29,960 bases of DNA. Source: Conidiobolus incongruus B7586. Its lineage: Eukaryota; Entomophthoromycota; Entomophthoromycetes; Entomophthorales; Conidiobolaceae. The first letter of the stretch is position 1, and each line of letters opens with the position of its first letter. The notes below the pieces were generated by a model. It did not search any database and was not told where the DNA came from. It saw only the letters and a program-made list of their open reading frames with translations. The translations under genes and the position numbers were made by a program. This document shows positions 1 to 10,045 of the stretch, piece by piece. The stretch is from NCBI GenBank assembly GCA_000697335.1, contig JNEM01014543.1:1-29960 (forward strand), read 5' to 3'.

Positions 1-385
1 TTTTTAATTTCATTTCAAAATACTTATTATTTTATATCATTATTTTAAAATATACTAAGTTTAAGATAAATGTAGTCTTTTTATATAGCATAATTAAAAA
101 GAAATATTATATTTAATATAAATTCACTATATTATAATGTATATATTAATAATTATTTTAAACAAATAAAGAGTCATTTCATAATAAAGAAAACTACTAT
201 AAATATTTTTAATTAGCTTATAAAATATTAAGTTTTAGTTTTTAAATAAGTTATTTTTAGGTATTAGAATATTTCCAAAAATATACCAAAAAACTATTAG
301 TATTGAAAATATAATATTGATTTAATATTATATACGAATTTATTTAAATTATATATTATAAAATTTATTTATTTTGATTTTAAAA
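1..385 (+). repeat. Dispersed AT-rich repeat, copy C (cut by window edge)
   Basis: By eye this stretch aligns in the same orientation with the distal part of the repeat at about 3495-4600, and with the inverted copy at the right end. Shared landmarks are the block around 20-75 (also near 4215-4275) and the block around 215-300, which contains TTTTTAGGTATTAGAA (also near 4410-4470). It appears to have lost an internal piece near 130-200 relative to the other copies. No coding potential remains. The family is unclassified. Confidence 0.55.
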
Positions 386-1593
386 AAGTCGTATTTATAA
401 AAATTGAGAATAACAATTAATTATATAACTATAAGATAATATATAAAATGTTCTTTTATTTAAAACTATCCTTTGGGAAATTATTATTGATTATCTATTA
501 ATATTTGATAATTTCTATATATTAACTAATGGTATAATTAAATACAAGTTCATGATTTTGAAATATATTTTGATTTTAAAATGAATTATTGAATAGTTTT
601 ATTATAATATAGAGATTTTTGCAATTTATAAAAGTTTAAGTAATTATTACTAAAAAATTATAAATCATTTTATTAATATTATTTTGAATATTATATAATA
701 GAAAAAATTTTGTAATATATTAAGTTTAGTTAATTGTTCCAATTTAACTATCATTTAAGTGTTAAAAAAATAAAATTAGAATGATAATAAAATTAGATAT
801 TTAAAAAAAATCGAAAATATAATTAAGATATCAAATAGCTTACTTGGTGTTTAATTTTAAAAAATTCCAATATTAATTTACAATAATTATTATAATTTTT
901 TGATAGAAATGGAATTAAGTTTGTAATTATATAAAGTAGAATATAATGAGGATATTTGAGTTTAAATATATTAATCATATTTTGTTTTTATATTGAATCA
1001 TTAATATATTTTTTTGAGTTTTATTTACCTTCAAATTATAATATGAAAATAAATTATATAATCAAAATTAACCATACTATCAAAATAATGAAAAAAATCA
1101 ATAATTCTATTAAATCCAGTTATATTGAAGATTTATTTATTATAATATTATTAAAATATTAATTTCTATTCAAGTATAATATGACATTTATTTTAAAATA
1201 TTGATAGATTTATTTGTTAATAATATAACTATTTTATCATAAATATATATTCTTGAAATATAAAAAATTCCTCAATTATACTATATAATTCATAGTTTAT
1301 TATATAAACTATATTTGGAAATTAATAATACTTTATAATAATTAGAAAAGTAAAAATATTTATTATTAATATATAAAATATATTTTTAAATATATATATA
1401 TGAAATAATAATCAATAATAAATATATTAATTTAATATTTATTTTTTTTTGAATCTTCTATGATAATTGGAAATATCACTGAATAAATTATATTATAAAA
1501 ATATATTAATGGGTTTTTAAATTATTTAATATAATATTTTTAAAATAATTTAAATTGGATAATATATATATTTTGAATAAATCTTATATTAAT
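386..1593. other. AT-rich intergenic, no gene seen
   Basis: This is very AT-rich sequence with poly-A/T runs and TA-rich tracts. The only longer open frame (956-1162, +) encodes almost only I, N, K, Y, F and L and has no recognisable domain, as expected from base composition alone. I see no RNA gene or promoter here. Confidence 0.6.
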
Positions 1594-3174
1594 TATACAC
1601 TAACCTGCAAAAGTGAGTCATAAAATCAAAAACACCTATATTTTTACTAATAACTTGATTAATATTTAATAAAATAAACTTAAATTAAATAATTAAAATC
1701 TATTATATTTATTAGTTATATATATCATTAAATGATGATATTTAGCTATTAATTGGTTAAAATATAAACCCTTAAATTTTACCTAAGGTGAGTTATAAAT
1801 TTGTAGGTTTTTGGTGATAAAAAAAATTAAAACCTAGTGTATCTACCTTTAGCTTTTCTAACTTCTTTAAGTTTGTGGGGTATAGAATCAACTAACTTTT
1901 TACACTAAGAAAGGTTAATCTTGTTCTATGTTTCTTAAACATATTTTTAAAGTTGATTTAAATTTTTTGTTGGGGGGAAAGCTTTAATAACTTTTTTTAA
2001 TTGATCCCAAAGGTGTTTAATTAGATTAAAGTTAGGAGATTGAAAAAGCCACTTCATAACTGTTATCTTGTTATTTTTAAGCTATTTGGTAGTAGAAGCT
2101 GTAGTATAGCAAGAGGCATTATCTTGCTAGAAAATAACATCAGATTTATTTAACCTATATTATTCAATAGTTTTTTTTCAATTCATTGTTTAAAATACTT
2201 TAATACATCTCAGTATTAATTCCCCTATTAACTTTACAAAGATACCCTACACCTAAAGACAATATACATCCCCAAACAATAATTAACCCACTATTATACT
2301 TTTGGGTAGAATTAACATGATGGTTACAAAGTAGTTCTACATCTTTTTTAAAGTATCTAGCTTTTCTATTAGATCCACTAAAGTATATTTTTGTTTCATT
2401 AGACTAAATAACCTTACTCTAATCAGTTTTAGTTCAACATTAATAGCAACATTTAAACTCCCACCTAGTTTTATAGTGGGATTTCTTTAGTTGGGGGTGT
2501 TTTTTCTTGAGGTGTAAGTGGTATCTATGTTAACATAAAGTATGTATAATAGTATTAGTGTTAACTAATATTCCTATATAGTTTTACAATTCCTGTTGTA
2601 TTTCTACAGTAGTATTATATTTACCTGTATTAACCAACCTACAAATATACTTCTCATCATGTTTATCTATAATTTTAGCACACTTAAGTTTAAGTTTAAA
2701 TGTTTCTTTATTGCTATTCTTAATAGCTTTAACTATAGTAGACTAACTAACACTAGTAATTCTAGCAATATCACAAGTTGATTTACCTTTTTTATAAAGT
2801 TAATTAATGTGCAAATGGATTTTTTTAGAGAGGGATTTAGGTATAATGATACTAATAAAAAAAATTTAGTATATCTGTAAAATATTATATAAAATAATAG
2901 CAAAGAGAGAAAGAAGATATGGTTATATATTGTTAAATATATCCCCTTATCTCAAAAACCCACAAATTTATAACTCACCTTGGTTAAATATTAAAGGTTA
3001 ATATTTTTGCTAATAGTTTACTAAATATATCTAAATATATTTATCTATTATTAAATAATATACCTTAATTATATATTATAGTTTCAAGTAATCTAATATA
3101 TATAATTGTTTTAGTTATTAATTAAAATATATATATTTTTGATTTTATGACTCACTTTTGCAGGTTAGTGTATA
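1594..3174 (-). mobile_element. Decayed Tc1/mariner-family DNA transposon with IR/DR-like ends
   Basis: The ends are a perfect 39-bp inverted repeat (1594-1632 and 3136-3174, counting the flanking TATA); the TA dinucleotides fit the target-site duplication of this superfamily. The outermost element bases read CACTAACCTGCAAAAGTGAG. The element is about 1.58 kb, the usual Tc1 size. A second inverted pair lies inside (1785-1804 and 2962-2981, 20 bp perfect). Its core resembles the outer core, so each end carries two direct copies about 175-177 bp apart, as in Sleeping Beauty-type IR/DR elements. The minus strand between holds a transposase remnant. The copy is inactive by inspection. The perfect ends beside a heavily altered gene suggest mobilisation in trans or selective preservation of the ends. 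Confidence 0.88.
1835..2870 (-). pseudogene. Tc1-type DDE transposase remnant
   Basis: Read on the minus strand in shifting frames, the segment keeps Tc1 transposase landmarks in the right order. An N-terminal helix-turn-helix-like stretch lies near 2740-2800 (KGKSTCDIARITSVS). The first catalytic region is near 2390-2400 (SNETKIYFSGSNR, with Asn where Asp is expected). Then come the VWGC motif near 2260, the second Asp in QDNASC near 2121, and the third catalytic region near 2016 (SPNFNLIKHLWDQLKK, with Lys where Glu is expected). Many stops interrupt it. Several changes are C-to-T or G-to-A transitions: a Gln codon to TAG, a Trp codon to TAG, Glu to Lys and Asp to Asn. It cannot encode an active enzyme. 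Confidence 0.85.
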
Positions 3175-3494
3175 CTTGAATATTATATTATATTATAATC
3201 TTTGAATATACTAATGTTAAATAGATATTGTAAATATTTAGATAAATTTACCTATGGATAAAATATATAATTTTATTTTGATCATAATAATATTAGTATA
3301 GAAATTAAAAAATAGCAAATTTTTTAATTTCTGATCTTCTAAACATATTATATATTTTGAAAGATTTTTTATATATAAAATATATAGGAAAATAAATATT
3401 TTCAAATTATATATATATTTAATTTTAATTATTTTTTTATTAAAATATTTTGATTTTAAAATTTATATTAAAATTTAATTATACTTAAATTAAA
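3175..3494. other. AT-rich spacer between transposon and repeat copy A
   Basis: Low-complexity AT-rich sequence with no open frame, RNA gene or repeat end that I can define. Confidence 0.5.
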
Positions 3495-4600
3495 TTATGA
3501 TTATCAAAAGGCTTTTATTTTTGTATCTTTAAAACTTAACCATAAACCCTCTAAAATCATCTAAAACTTATAAACAGCTGATAAAAATGATGTTTTATCT
3601 AAAACTACCATATATTGTTAGATTTGTGATTTTAAAGCTAAAAGGGATATTATTTAAAATTTATTTAAATTTAAAAAACTAATTTCTATTATTATTTTTT
3701 TATTTACCAATAAAGTAAAATAAATATATTAAGAATTAATTTTTTATTTTTGTTAGAGAATTATCAAAATAATTTAATATTAACTATATAAGCATATTAT
3801 ATTTACTTATGTTTAAATTTAAATTAATTAATAAAAATATAAAATAGATACCTTATAATTTAACAAAAGCTTAAAAGAAAACAAAAGTTTCTATTGTTAA
3901 ATTAAACTTATTAAGGTATAACTAAAAACAAAAGTTTTTATAATAAATAATAATAATTAATGAATCTTAAATTCCTTTATATAATCTTTTACTTAAAAAT
4001 AAAACAAGATGTTAGGTTAAGCTAAATTAATCCCCTTTATAAATTCTAATAAATAAATATCTTAAATATTAGTGAATATTAATTATTGTAATAAATTATA
4101 ATAGTATTTAATTTTCTTATTTAATACCTTAAGGAAAATTAATTAATAATATATTATATATTACTTATTTAAATAAAATAATTTTTAAATAATAACTTTA
4201 ATACAAAATAATAATACCTATTATTTTGAATAATAATTATAAAATATATAAAGTTAAAACTATAAAAGATTTTTTATATAAAAAAAATAAAGAGAGTTAC
4301 CATACCTAATATATTCACTTGATTATAACCTATGTAATTATAATTATTTTAGATAATTAAAAAAATAGCTTGCAAGAAAAAAATTCTTGTAAACAAATTA
4401 AATTAGTTTATGAAATATTAAATTTCAGTTTTTAATAAAGAGAACTGTTTTTTAGGTATTAGAAACTTATTAAAAGTATAAAAAAAAGTTATTAATAATA
4501 AAAGAGGCTATTAATTTTATATTATTCATTAATTTTTATATATTATTTATTAATTTATTTGTTTAATTTTAATTTCAAAATTATACCATTATTTAATTTC
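3495..4600 (+). repeat. Dispersed AT-rich repeat, copy A (about 1.1 kb)
   Basis: This segment aligns along its length with the reverse complement of the last kilobase of the window (about 28900-29960). Matching landmarks include AAAACTTAACCATAAACC (3530s) with its partner near 29918-29935, CCTTATAATTTAACAAAAGC (3850s) with 29590-29612, and TTATAACCTATGTAATTATAAT (4323-4344) with 29120-29141. Identity looks roughly 70% by eye, and differences are mostly transitions and small indels. No reading frame survives and no terminal repeats were recognised, so the family cannot be named. Ends are approximate. Confidence 0.65.
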
Positions 4601-6908
4601 TACACAAATAAATAATATTAAAAGAACTATAAATTTTTTTAATTATTGTTATAATTGATAGTATTTATATTATGATATTATCATTATAAAATAATATATA
4701 ATAATTATTTTTATGATATTTATGATTAAATTTTTGAAACAGGTTATCAAAAATTACTTAATTAATATCAAGTAAATATTATTTTTTTCAAAGCTCTAAT
4801 TTGTTAAATATTTTATATTAAGAATTTCATCATTAATTAATTTAAATTTAATAAATGATATTAGATAATTCCATAAAAATTCATTTATAGGCAAAATATA
4901 TTTAATTGACAAGAAAATTGATATATATATTTTAATAAATGTTTTATTAGTAAGGTCAGCAGACTTGATAAATTAATTGGTGTTAATATGATAAGAACAG
5001 TCATATAATTAAACCAAATTTTTTTTCAAATTTAGATTACTTTGGGATATTTGAATTTGCTGGAATTTAATAGTTTGATTATTATTATTTTTCAAAAACA
5101 TAGATTAGTAAATTATGTGATAAAAACATATATATTTCATTGCTTTTAAATATTTAAGAATATAAAAATATATTACTTATAGCAAAACTGGGCTACAAAC
5201 CTTTTATATGCCTCACTGTCGACAAATATCAAAGGGACTATAATCAAATTTCTTTTCGCAATTAACTCTTGATGATCTATAAGCCAGTAAATAATACTAA
5301 TGTAAATTGTTTAAATATAGTCCTATATTAATAAGTTTATATGATATCTGAGCTAAAGTGAATTCAATTAGAATTATACTAACAATGTTAAAGAAAAAAA
5401 TTAATACAAATTCATAATACTAACATTAATCTGATCCTGATAAATATTGTGGGTATTAATCGATTTACATATTCAGTTTGGCATTCAAAAATTATAGTTG
5501 AAATTTGGAAAATAAATTTACAATTAAAACCATCAATTAAATTTTTTTATATTATAATTTAATATTGAAATATAACTATTGATTGAGCTTTGAACTTAGT
5601 CATTTAAAAAAATCTAATTTATTCGAAAGTTTCTACGAAAGTGTTTCAGATAATTTCATACAAAATAACTAATTTAATTCAAAATTTTCATATTTCAAAT
5701 CTTATAATGAATATTATTATATGAAGATTCAATATACATTGTTTGAAAATCCTGATTAAAATTCATTTATTATTATGTTAATATTTTTATTAAATAATGA
5801 TTATAATCGCTGAAGGATATTGTAATTATGAGATAATCGAATCTATCTATTCAAATTATTGCAAAATATTGAAGTTTTTAAGTATCTTAATTTTCGAATT
5901 CTGAAAAAAATTTGCAGCAAATTCTGATCAAAGGGTATTTCAAAAATAGTTTTTTTATGATGATATTAATTATAAAGAAAAGATCAAAAATTTTTATTAA
6001 AATGTAGAAATTCTGTTAATCATGGTTTCATATCTATAAATATTAAAATTGGTTGATTTTCGGTGATATCATCAATTCTGTTCACTTGAATCAACTTTCA
6101 AATATAAATTATATCAATTTTTTGTTTTAACTATTAAAACTAAAAATTTAATAGCTCTCATTCAAATACTAAAATAAGAAAATATATCAATCAAATTTAA
6201 AAACTTTAAGTTTTATAATTTTTACCTAATTCAGGTATTATCAAATATATCATTTCAAATTTAATTTGACTTTGTAAACAAGTCACATGAGTTTAGATTA
6301 TTAATGAGTGGATTTGGCTATCAATGAAAGTAAACCTATCAAACGAAATGATTCAACTTTTAAACTTTTTTAAATCAACTATTATCAACTTTATAATCAT
6401 TTCTTTTTCAAAACAATTTTATTTAAAAATAAAATAGTTTAAGAAACTTATTTAGTTAGTCAACACCAAAATATTTAAAGTATTAGCAAATTGTAATTGA
6501 AAATTAATTAGGTAAGCATTTGAATTGAGCAGTCATTTGAACAGAATTAAAATTTCAATTTCGAATTTTTATCAACTTGATATAGTTTACAACTCAAATA
6601 CTATATTATTATAGAGAATGCAGACATTTATAACGGCTGGTATAATGAAAAGAGTTTAATTTAAATCATTTTATTATTAATTAAATTTTCATTAAGTTGA
6701 TGACTGCTGTATTTTACTTCCTTATCTCTAAAACACTTTAAATATCAATATATAGAGTATATTAACCATATTATTATTTTTTTGGATTGTTGAAGTTTTG
6801 TTTTAACTAATAATATTTTATTATAAATCCAATATATAAATTTCTTTGTCCATATATACTTTAGCACTATTCACACAAAGTACTAATCCAAACGATCCCT
6901 ATAGAAAA
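4601..6908. other. Intergenic region upstream of the aldehyde dehydrogenase
   Basis: Mostly AT-rich. A less AT-rich block at about 5173-5300 is listed separately. A TATATAAA sequence at 6833-6840 lies about 70 bp before the ALDH start codon and could be its TATA element, but such strings are common in this DNA. I found no convincing gene in the rest. Confidence 0.45.
5173..5296 (-). other. Possible terminal exon or small conserved block, unidentified
   Basis: This is a GC-raised block in AT desert. On the minus strand it is open for about 40 codons after an acceptor-like CATTAG and ends in TAA; it contains WLIDHQELIAKRN and VDSEAYKRFVAQFCYK. The plus strand is open over much of the same stretch (NWATNLLYASLSTNIKG), so the coding strand is uncertain, and no upstream exon could be tied to it. 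It may instead be a structured RNA or a regulatory block. Confidence 0.22.
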
Positions 6909-8795
6909 ATGACAATCACACCACTCAACCTCCCAGAGTCAATCCAATCCCAAATCGACAATAATCTATTCGATACTTCCAAACCAATCCAAATCCAAAA
7001 CTTTATCAACAACCAATTCCATCCTACCACCAACACTACAATTTCAATCTTTTCGCCACGCACAAACACAGAAATTGGTGTATTACCTGATTCTAGTGTC
7101 AAAGATCTCGACAAAGCTATTGAAAGTGCCAAGACCGCGTTCCAAAGTTGGTCCCAAACCACTCGTCAAGACCGTTCTGCCTATCTCCGCCGTATTGCAG
7201 ACCTCATTAAAAACAAATACTTCGACACATTCTGTTGGGCTGAAACTTTAGATACTGGGAAACCAATCGACACTAGCAGGAATGTAGATATACCTAGAGT
7301 TATCAAGAACTTTGAATTTTTTGCAAATTATATTTTGAATTGGTATCCAGATGCGAGTTTGACTTTGGAGGGCCCTGGAGTACAAAGTTTTCAATTTGAA
7401 AGTAGACAGCCTGTTGGAGTAGCTGGATTAGTTACGCCTTGGAATTTGTAAATTCGATAGATTTTTAAAATATGATGATTTACTGATTTGTTTTAGGCCT
7501 CTGTATTTATTAAGTTGGAAAATTGCTCCATGCTTAGCAGGTAAATAATACACTATCCAATATTTGTCACATTAATTAATTTGGATTAGCTGGCAATACT
7601 TGCGTCTGCAAACCTAGCGAAGTAACTAGCTTAACCGCATACCGTAAGCCACAAATACATGTCAACTGATAACTCGTATTAACTATTTTCAAAGTGTTGT
7701 GTAAAGTAATCCAAGAGGCCGAACTTCCACCAGGTGTTGTCAATATGGTATTTGGATACGGTGCCACATTGGGAGATCATTTAACATCGCATCCTGACGT
7801 TCCTTTGATCTCATTCACTGGAGGTAATTCGCCACCACCATAATCAAACACAATATTAATCTAGTTATTAGGTACCGAAACCGGTAAACGCGTCGCTACC
7901 TCAGCGGCCCCACTATTTAAAAAACTCTCTTTAGAATTGGGAGGTAAAAATCCCAGTTTAATCTTTGAAGATTGCGATTTTGATAACGCCGTCCAAACCA
8001 GTCTCCGAGCTGCATTCTCCAACCAGGGCCAGATTTGTCTCTGCTGCAGTCGCATCTACGTCCAGGATACTATTTACGATAAATTTGTAGAGAAATTTGT
8101 CGAGGGAGTTAAACACACTTGGAAGGTTGGAGATCCTTGGCAAGATGGTGTCAAGATAGGCAGTGTAGTCAGCGCTCAACACAAGCAGAAAATTTTGAGT
8201 TTGATTCAACTAGGTATAGATGAGGGTGGCAAAATTTTAATAGGTGGGGATGATTCCAACAACTTTGACAGCGATTTGAAAAATGGATACTTTGTCAATC
8301 CTACTGTTATTGTTGAGTAAGTTTTATTGAATAGGTTTAATTGGATGATTATTAATATATTGATTTTAGTTTGGATCCTATGACCTCAAAATTATTGCAA
8401 ACTGAAATTTTTGGACCTGTAACATTTTTCTTTATTACTCCTCTTTGTGTACTGATTTTGAATTTAGGTCGTCACTATAAACAAATTCACTACCGAGGAG
8501 GAAGCTATCAAGTACGCCAACCACACCCGTTACGGTCTCACCTCAAGCGTTTGGACCGAGAATGGCAAGCGCGCCAGACGTGTTGCAGCCGCTATCCAGA
8601 GTGGTATGGTCTGGGTCAATTGCTGGATGGTTAGAAATATGCAAGCTAGTTTTGGTGGGTCTAAAGACTCTGGGTAAGTTTTTTATAGAATTGACTGATT
8701 AATTTTGTCTAATTTTGGATAGTGTCGGTAGGGAAGGAGGCAACCATAGTTTGAGTTTCTTTACTGAACTCAAAAGTGTTACCTTAATGGATTAA
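6909..8795 (+). CDS. ALDH8A1: Aldehyde dehydrogenase, ALDH8A1 type (2-aminomuconic semialdehyde dehydrogenase)
   Basis: Family knowledge: this NAD-dependent enzyme oxidises 2-aminomuconate semialdehyde in the kynurenine branch of tryptophan breakdown. Eight exons give 512 residues: 6909-7447, 7497-7540, 7590-7643, 7695-7823, 7872-8316, 8370-8418, 8468-8673 and 8723-8795, with introns of 48-53 bp. The ATG at 6909 is chosen because the frame upstream of it has no ATG and the protein then begins at the family's N-terminus. Visible motifs are TPWNLPLYLLSWKIAP and GNTCVCKPSEVTS (cofactor fold), SFTGGTETG, the general base Glu277 in LELGGK, the nucleophile Cys311 in NQGQICLC, and EIFGPVV near the C-terminus. 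NQGQICLCCSRI and VNCWMVR closely resemble human ALDH8A1 and set it apart from ALDH1/2. It stands alone, flanked by a tRNA gene downstream. A related hydroxymuconic semialdehyde dehydrogenase is the main alternative. Confidence 0.93.
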
Positions 8796-9767
8796 TTTCC
8801 AAAGTAAATTATTCATGATTGTTAGCATTAAATTTAATATTACAAGATTGTGAGAAAAATTACATTTGATAAAATTTAATTATATCTTTTAATTTATCAA
8901 TTGAAATTCTAGAAACACTTTCAATATAATTTAAATCCTTTTAAATTCCTTTGCCAACACTGACGTTATAAAATATTTTCACAGGCTCTCTATTATTTAT
9001 CACAACTCAATTTATCTTGGTTAAATTTATCTGAAAAATGAAATTTTTAAAAAAATATTAATATATAGTTAAGTTCACTTTTGATTTATTAGTATTATTT
9101 GGATATATTCTTTATTTTGAGTAATTTGATATATCATAACAATCATTGAGTTACTTTATTTCAGTTGTTAATTGGTAAATATATTCGGTTCTCAAATAAA
9201 AAAAATCTGTTATTAATTAAGCTGATCACTTAAAAGACTAATTTTAGTAGGAAATATCACGAATTTTGTACAATATATCTTAAAAGCGGTTTTAGTAATT
9301 ACTTACATAACTATCTTACGCATTAACAATAATATAAACACAATGTAATCTTTATTACATGTTTTGACCCAAAATAACTTATAATAAAACCAATAATTAT
9401 ATGAACATTTTATATTAATATTAATAATTCCAACTGAAAAATTATATGTACAATGCCAATTAAATCATTATACTATTTAAGTGAATACTGCAACAGAGCT
9501 GGAATATTCGAAAATATAGACTGTGTCAAATATGGAAGGAATTATTATAAGTATTTTTAAATATTATTTATTCTTTAAAAAATTAGAATTACATGTAAAA
9601 TTGGGGATTTGAAATTAATTTTCCAATTTTAGTTTGAATAGTTTAAAATGAATTATGAAAATGATGTAGTAGTTTGGATAATTTGAAAAATAAAAAATAT
9701 AGAAAAAAGAATAATGTTTATAAAAATTAGATTTTTGTGAAAACAAATTAATTCTAAATCGAATAAA
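8796..9767. other. Intergenic region between ALDH and tRNA-Lys
   Basis: AT-rich DNA holding the ALDH 3' flank. The only item noted is a 35-codon ATG-to-stop frame at 9453-9560 (+) that uses more varied residues than the surroundings (YCNRAGIFENIDCVKYGRN). No homology is recognised, and it may be chance. Confidence 0.45.
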
Positions 9768-9840
9768 CACCCAACGTGGGGGTCGAACCCACAACCTTGA
9801 GATTAAGAGTCTCACGCTCTACCGATTGAGCTAGCCGGGC
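9768..9840 (-). tRNA. tRNA-Lys(CTT), copy 1
   Basis: The 73-nt cloverleaf has acceptor stem GCCCGGC/GTTGGGT (with G-U pairs), D arm with A box TAGCTCAATCGG, anticodon loop ACTCTTAAT with anticodon CTT, and T arm with B box GGTTCGACCCC. There is no intron and CCA is not encoded. The sequence is nearly the standard eukaryotic nuclear tRNA-Lys(CUU). It is identical to the copies at 16816-16888 and 22335-22407. The first T4 run downstream in the transcribed direction lies about 20 bases away. Confidence 0.98.
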
Positions 9841-10045
9841 TTACTTTACTTGTTTTACCTATTGACATATTTCAAAACATAACTATATATTTTTTAATTA
9901 TTCAACTCTATCTACTTCTTATTCCAAATTTAAACCCTAGTTAATAATTATAAATAGTGTATATCAATTTCTATACAGATTAATTACAATCTATTATTTT
10001 ATTATATTATTTAATTTCATATCTTTAAAATATATCCAATATTGA

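Noticed and set aside
956-1162. 68-residue open frame on the plus strand
   Set aside because: Composition is almost only I, N, K, Y, F and L, with no domain and no splice or promoter context; expected by chance in this DNA.
2596-2781. Plus-strand open frame inside the transposon
   Set aside because: It lies opposite the transposase remnant; the family motifs are on the minus strand.
6846-6908. Upstream extension of ALDH from a TTG codon
   Set aside because: There is no ATG in the extension and the ATG at 6909 gives the usual family N-terminus.
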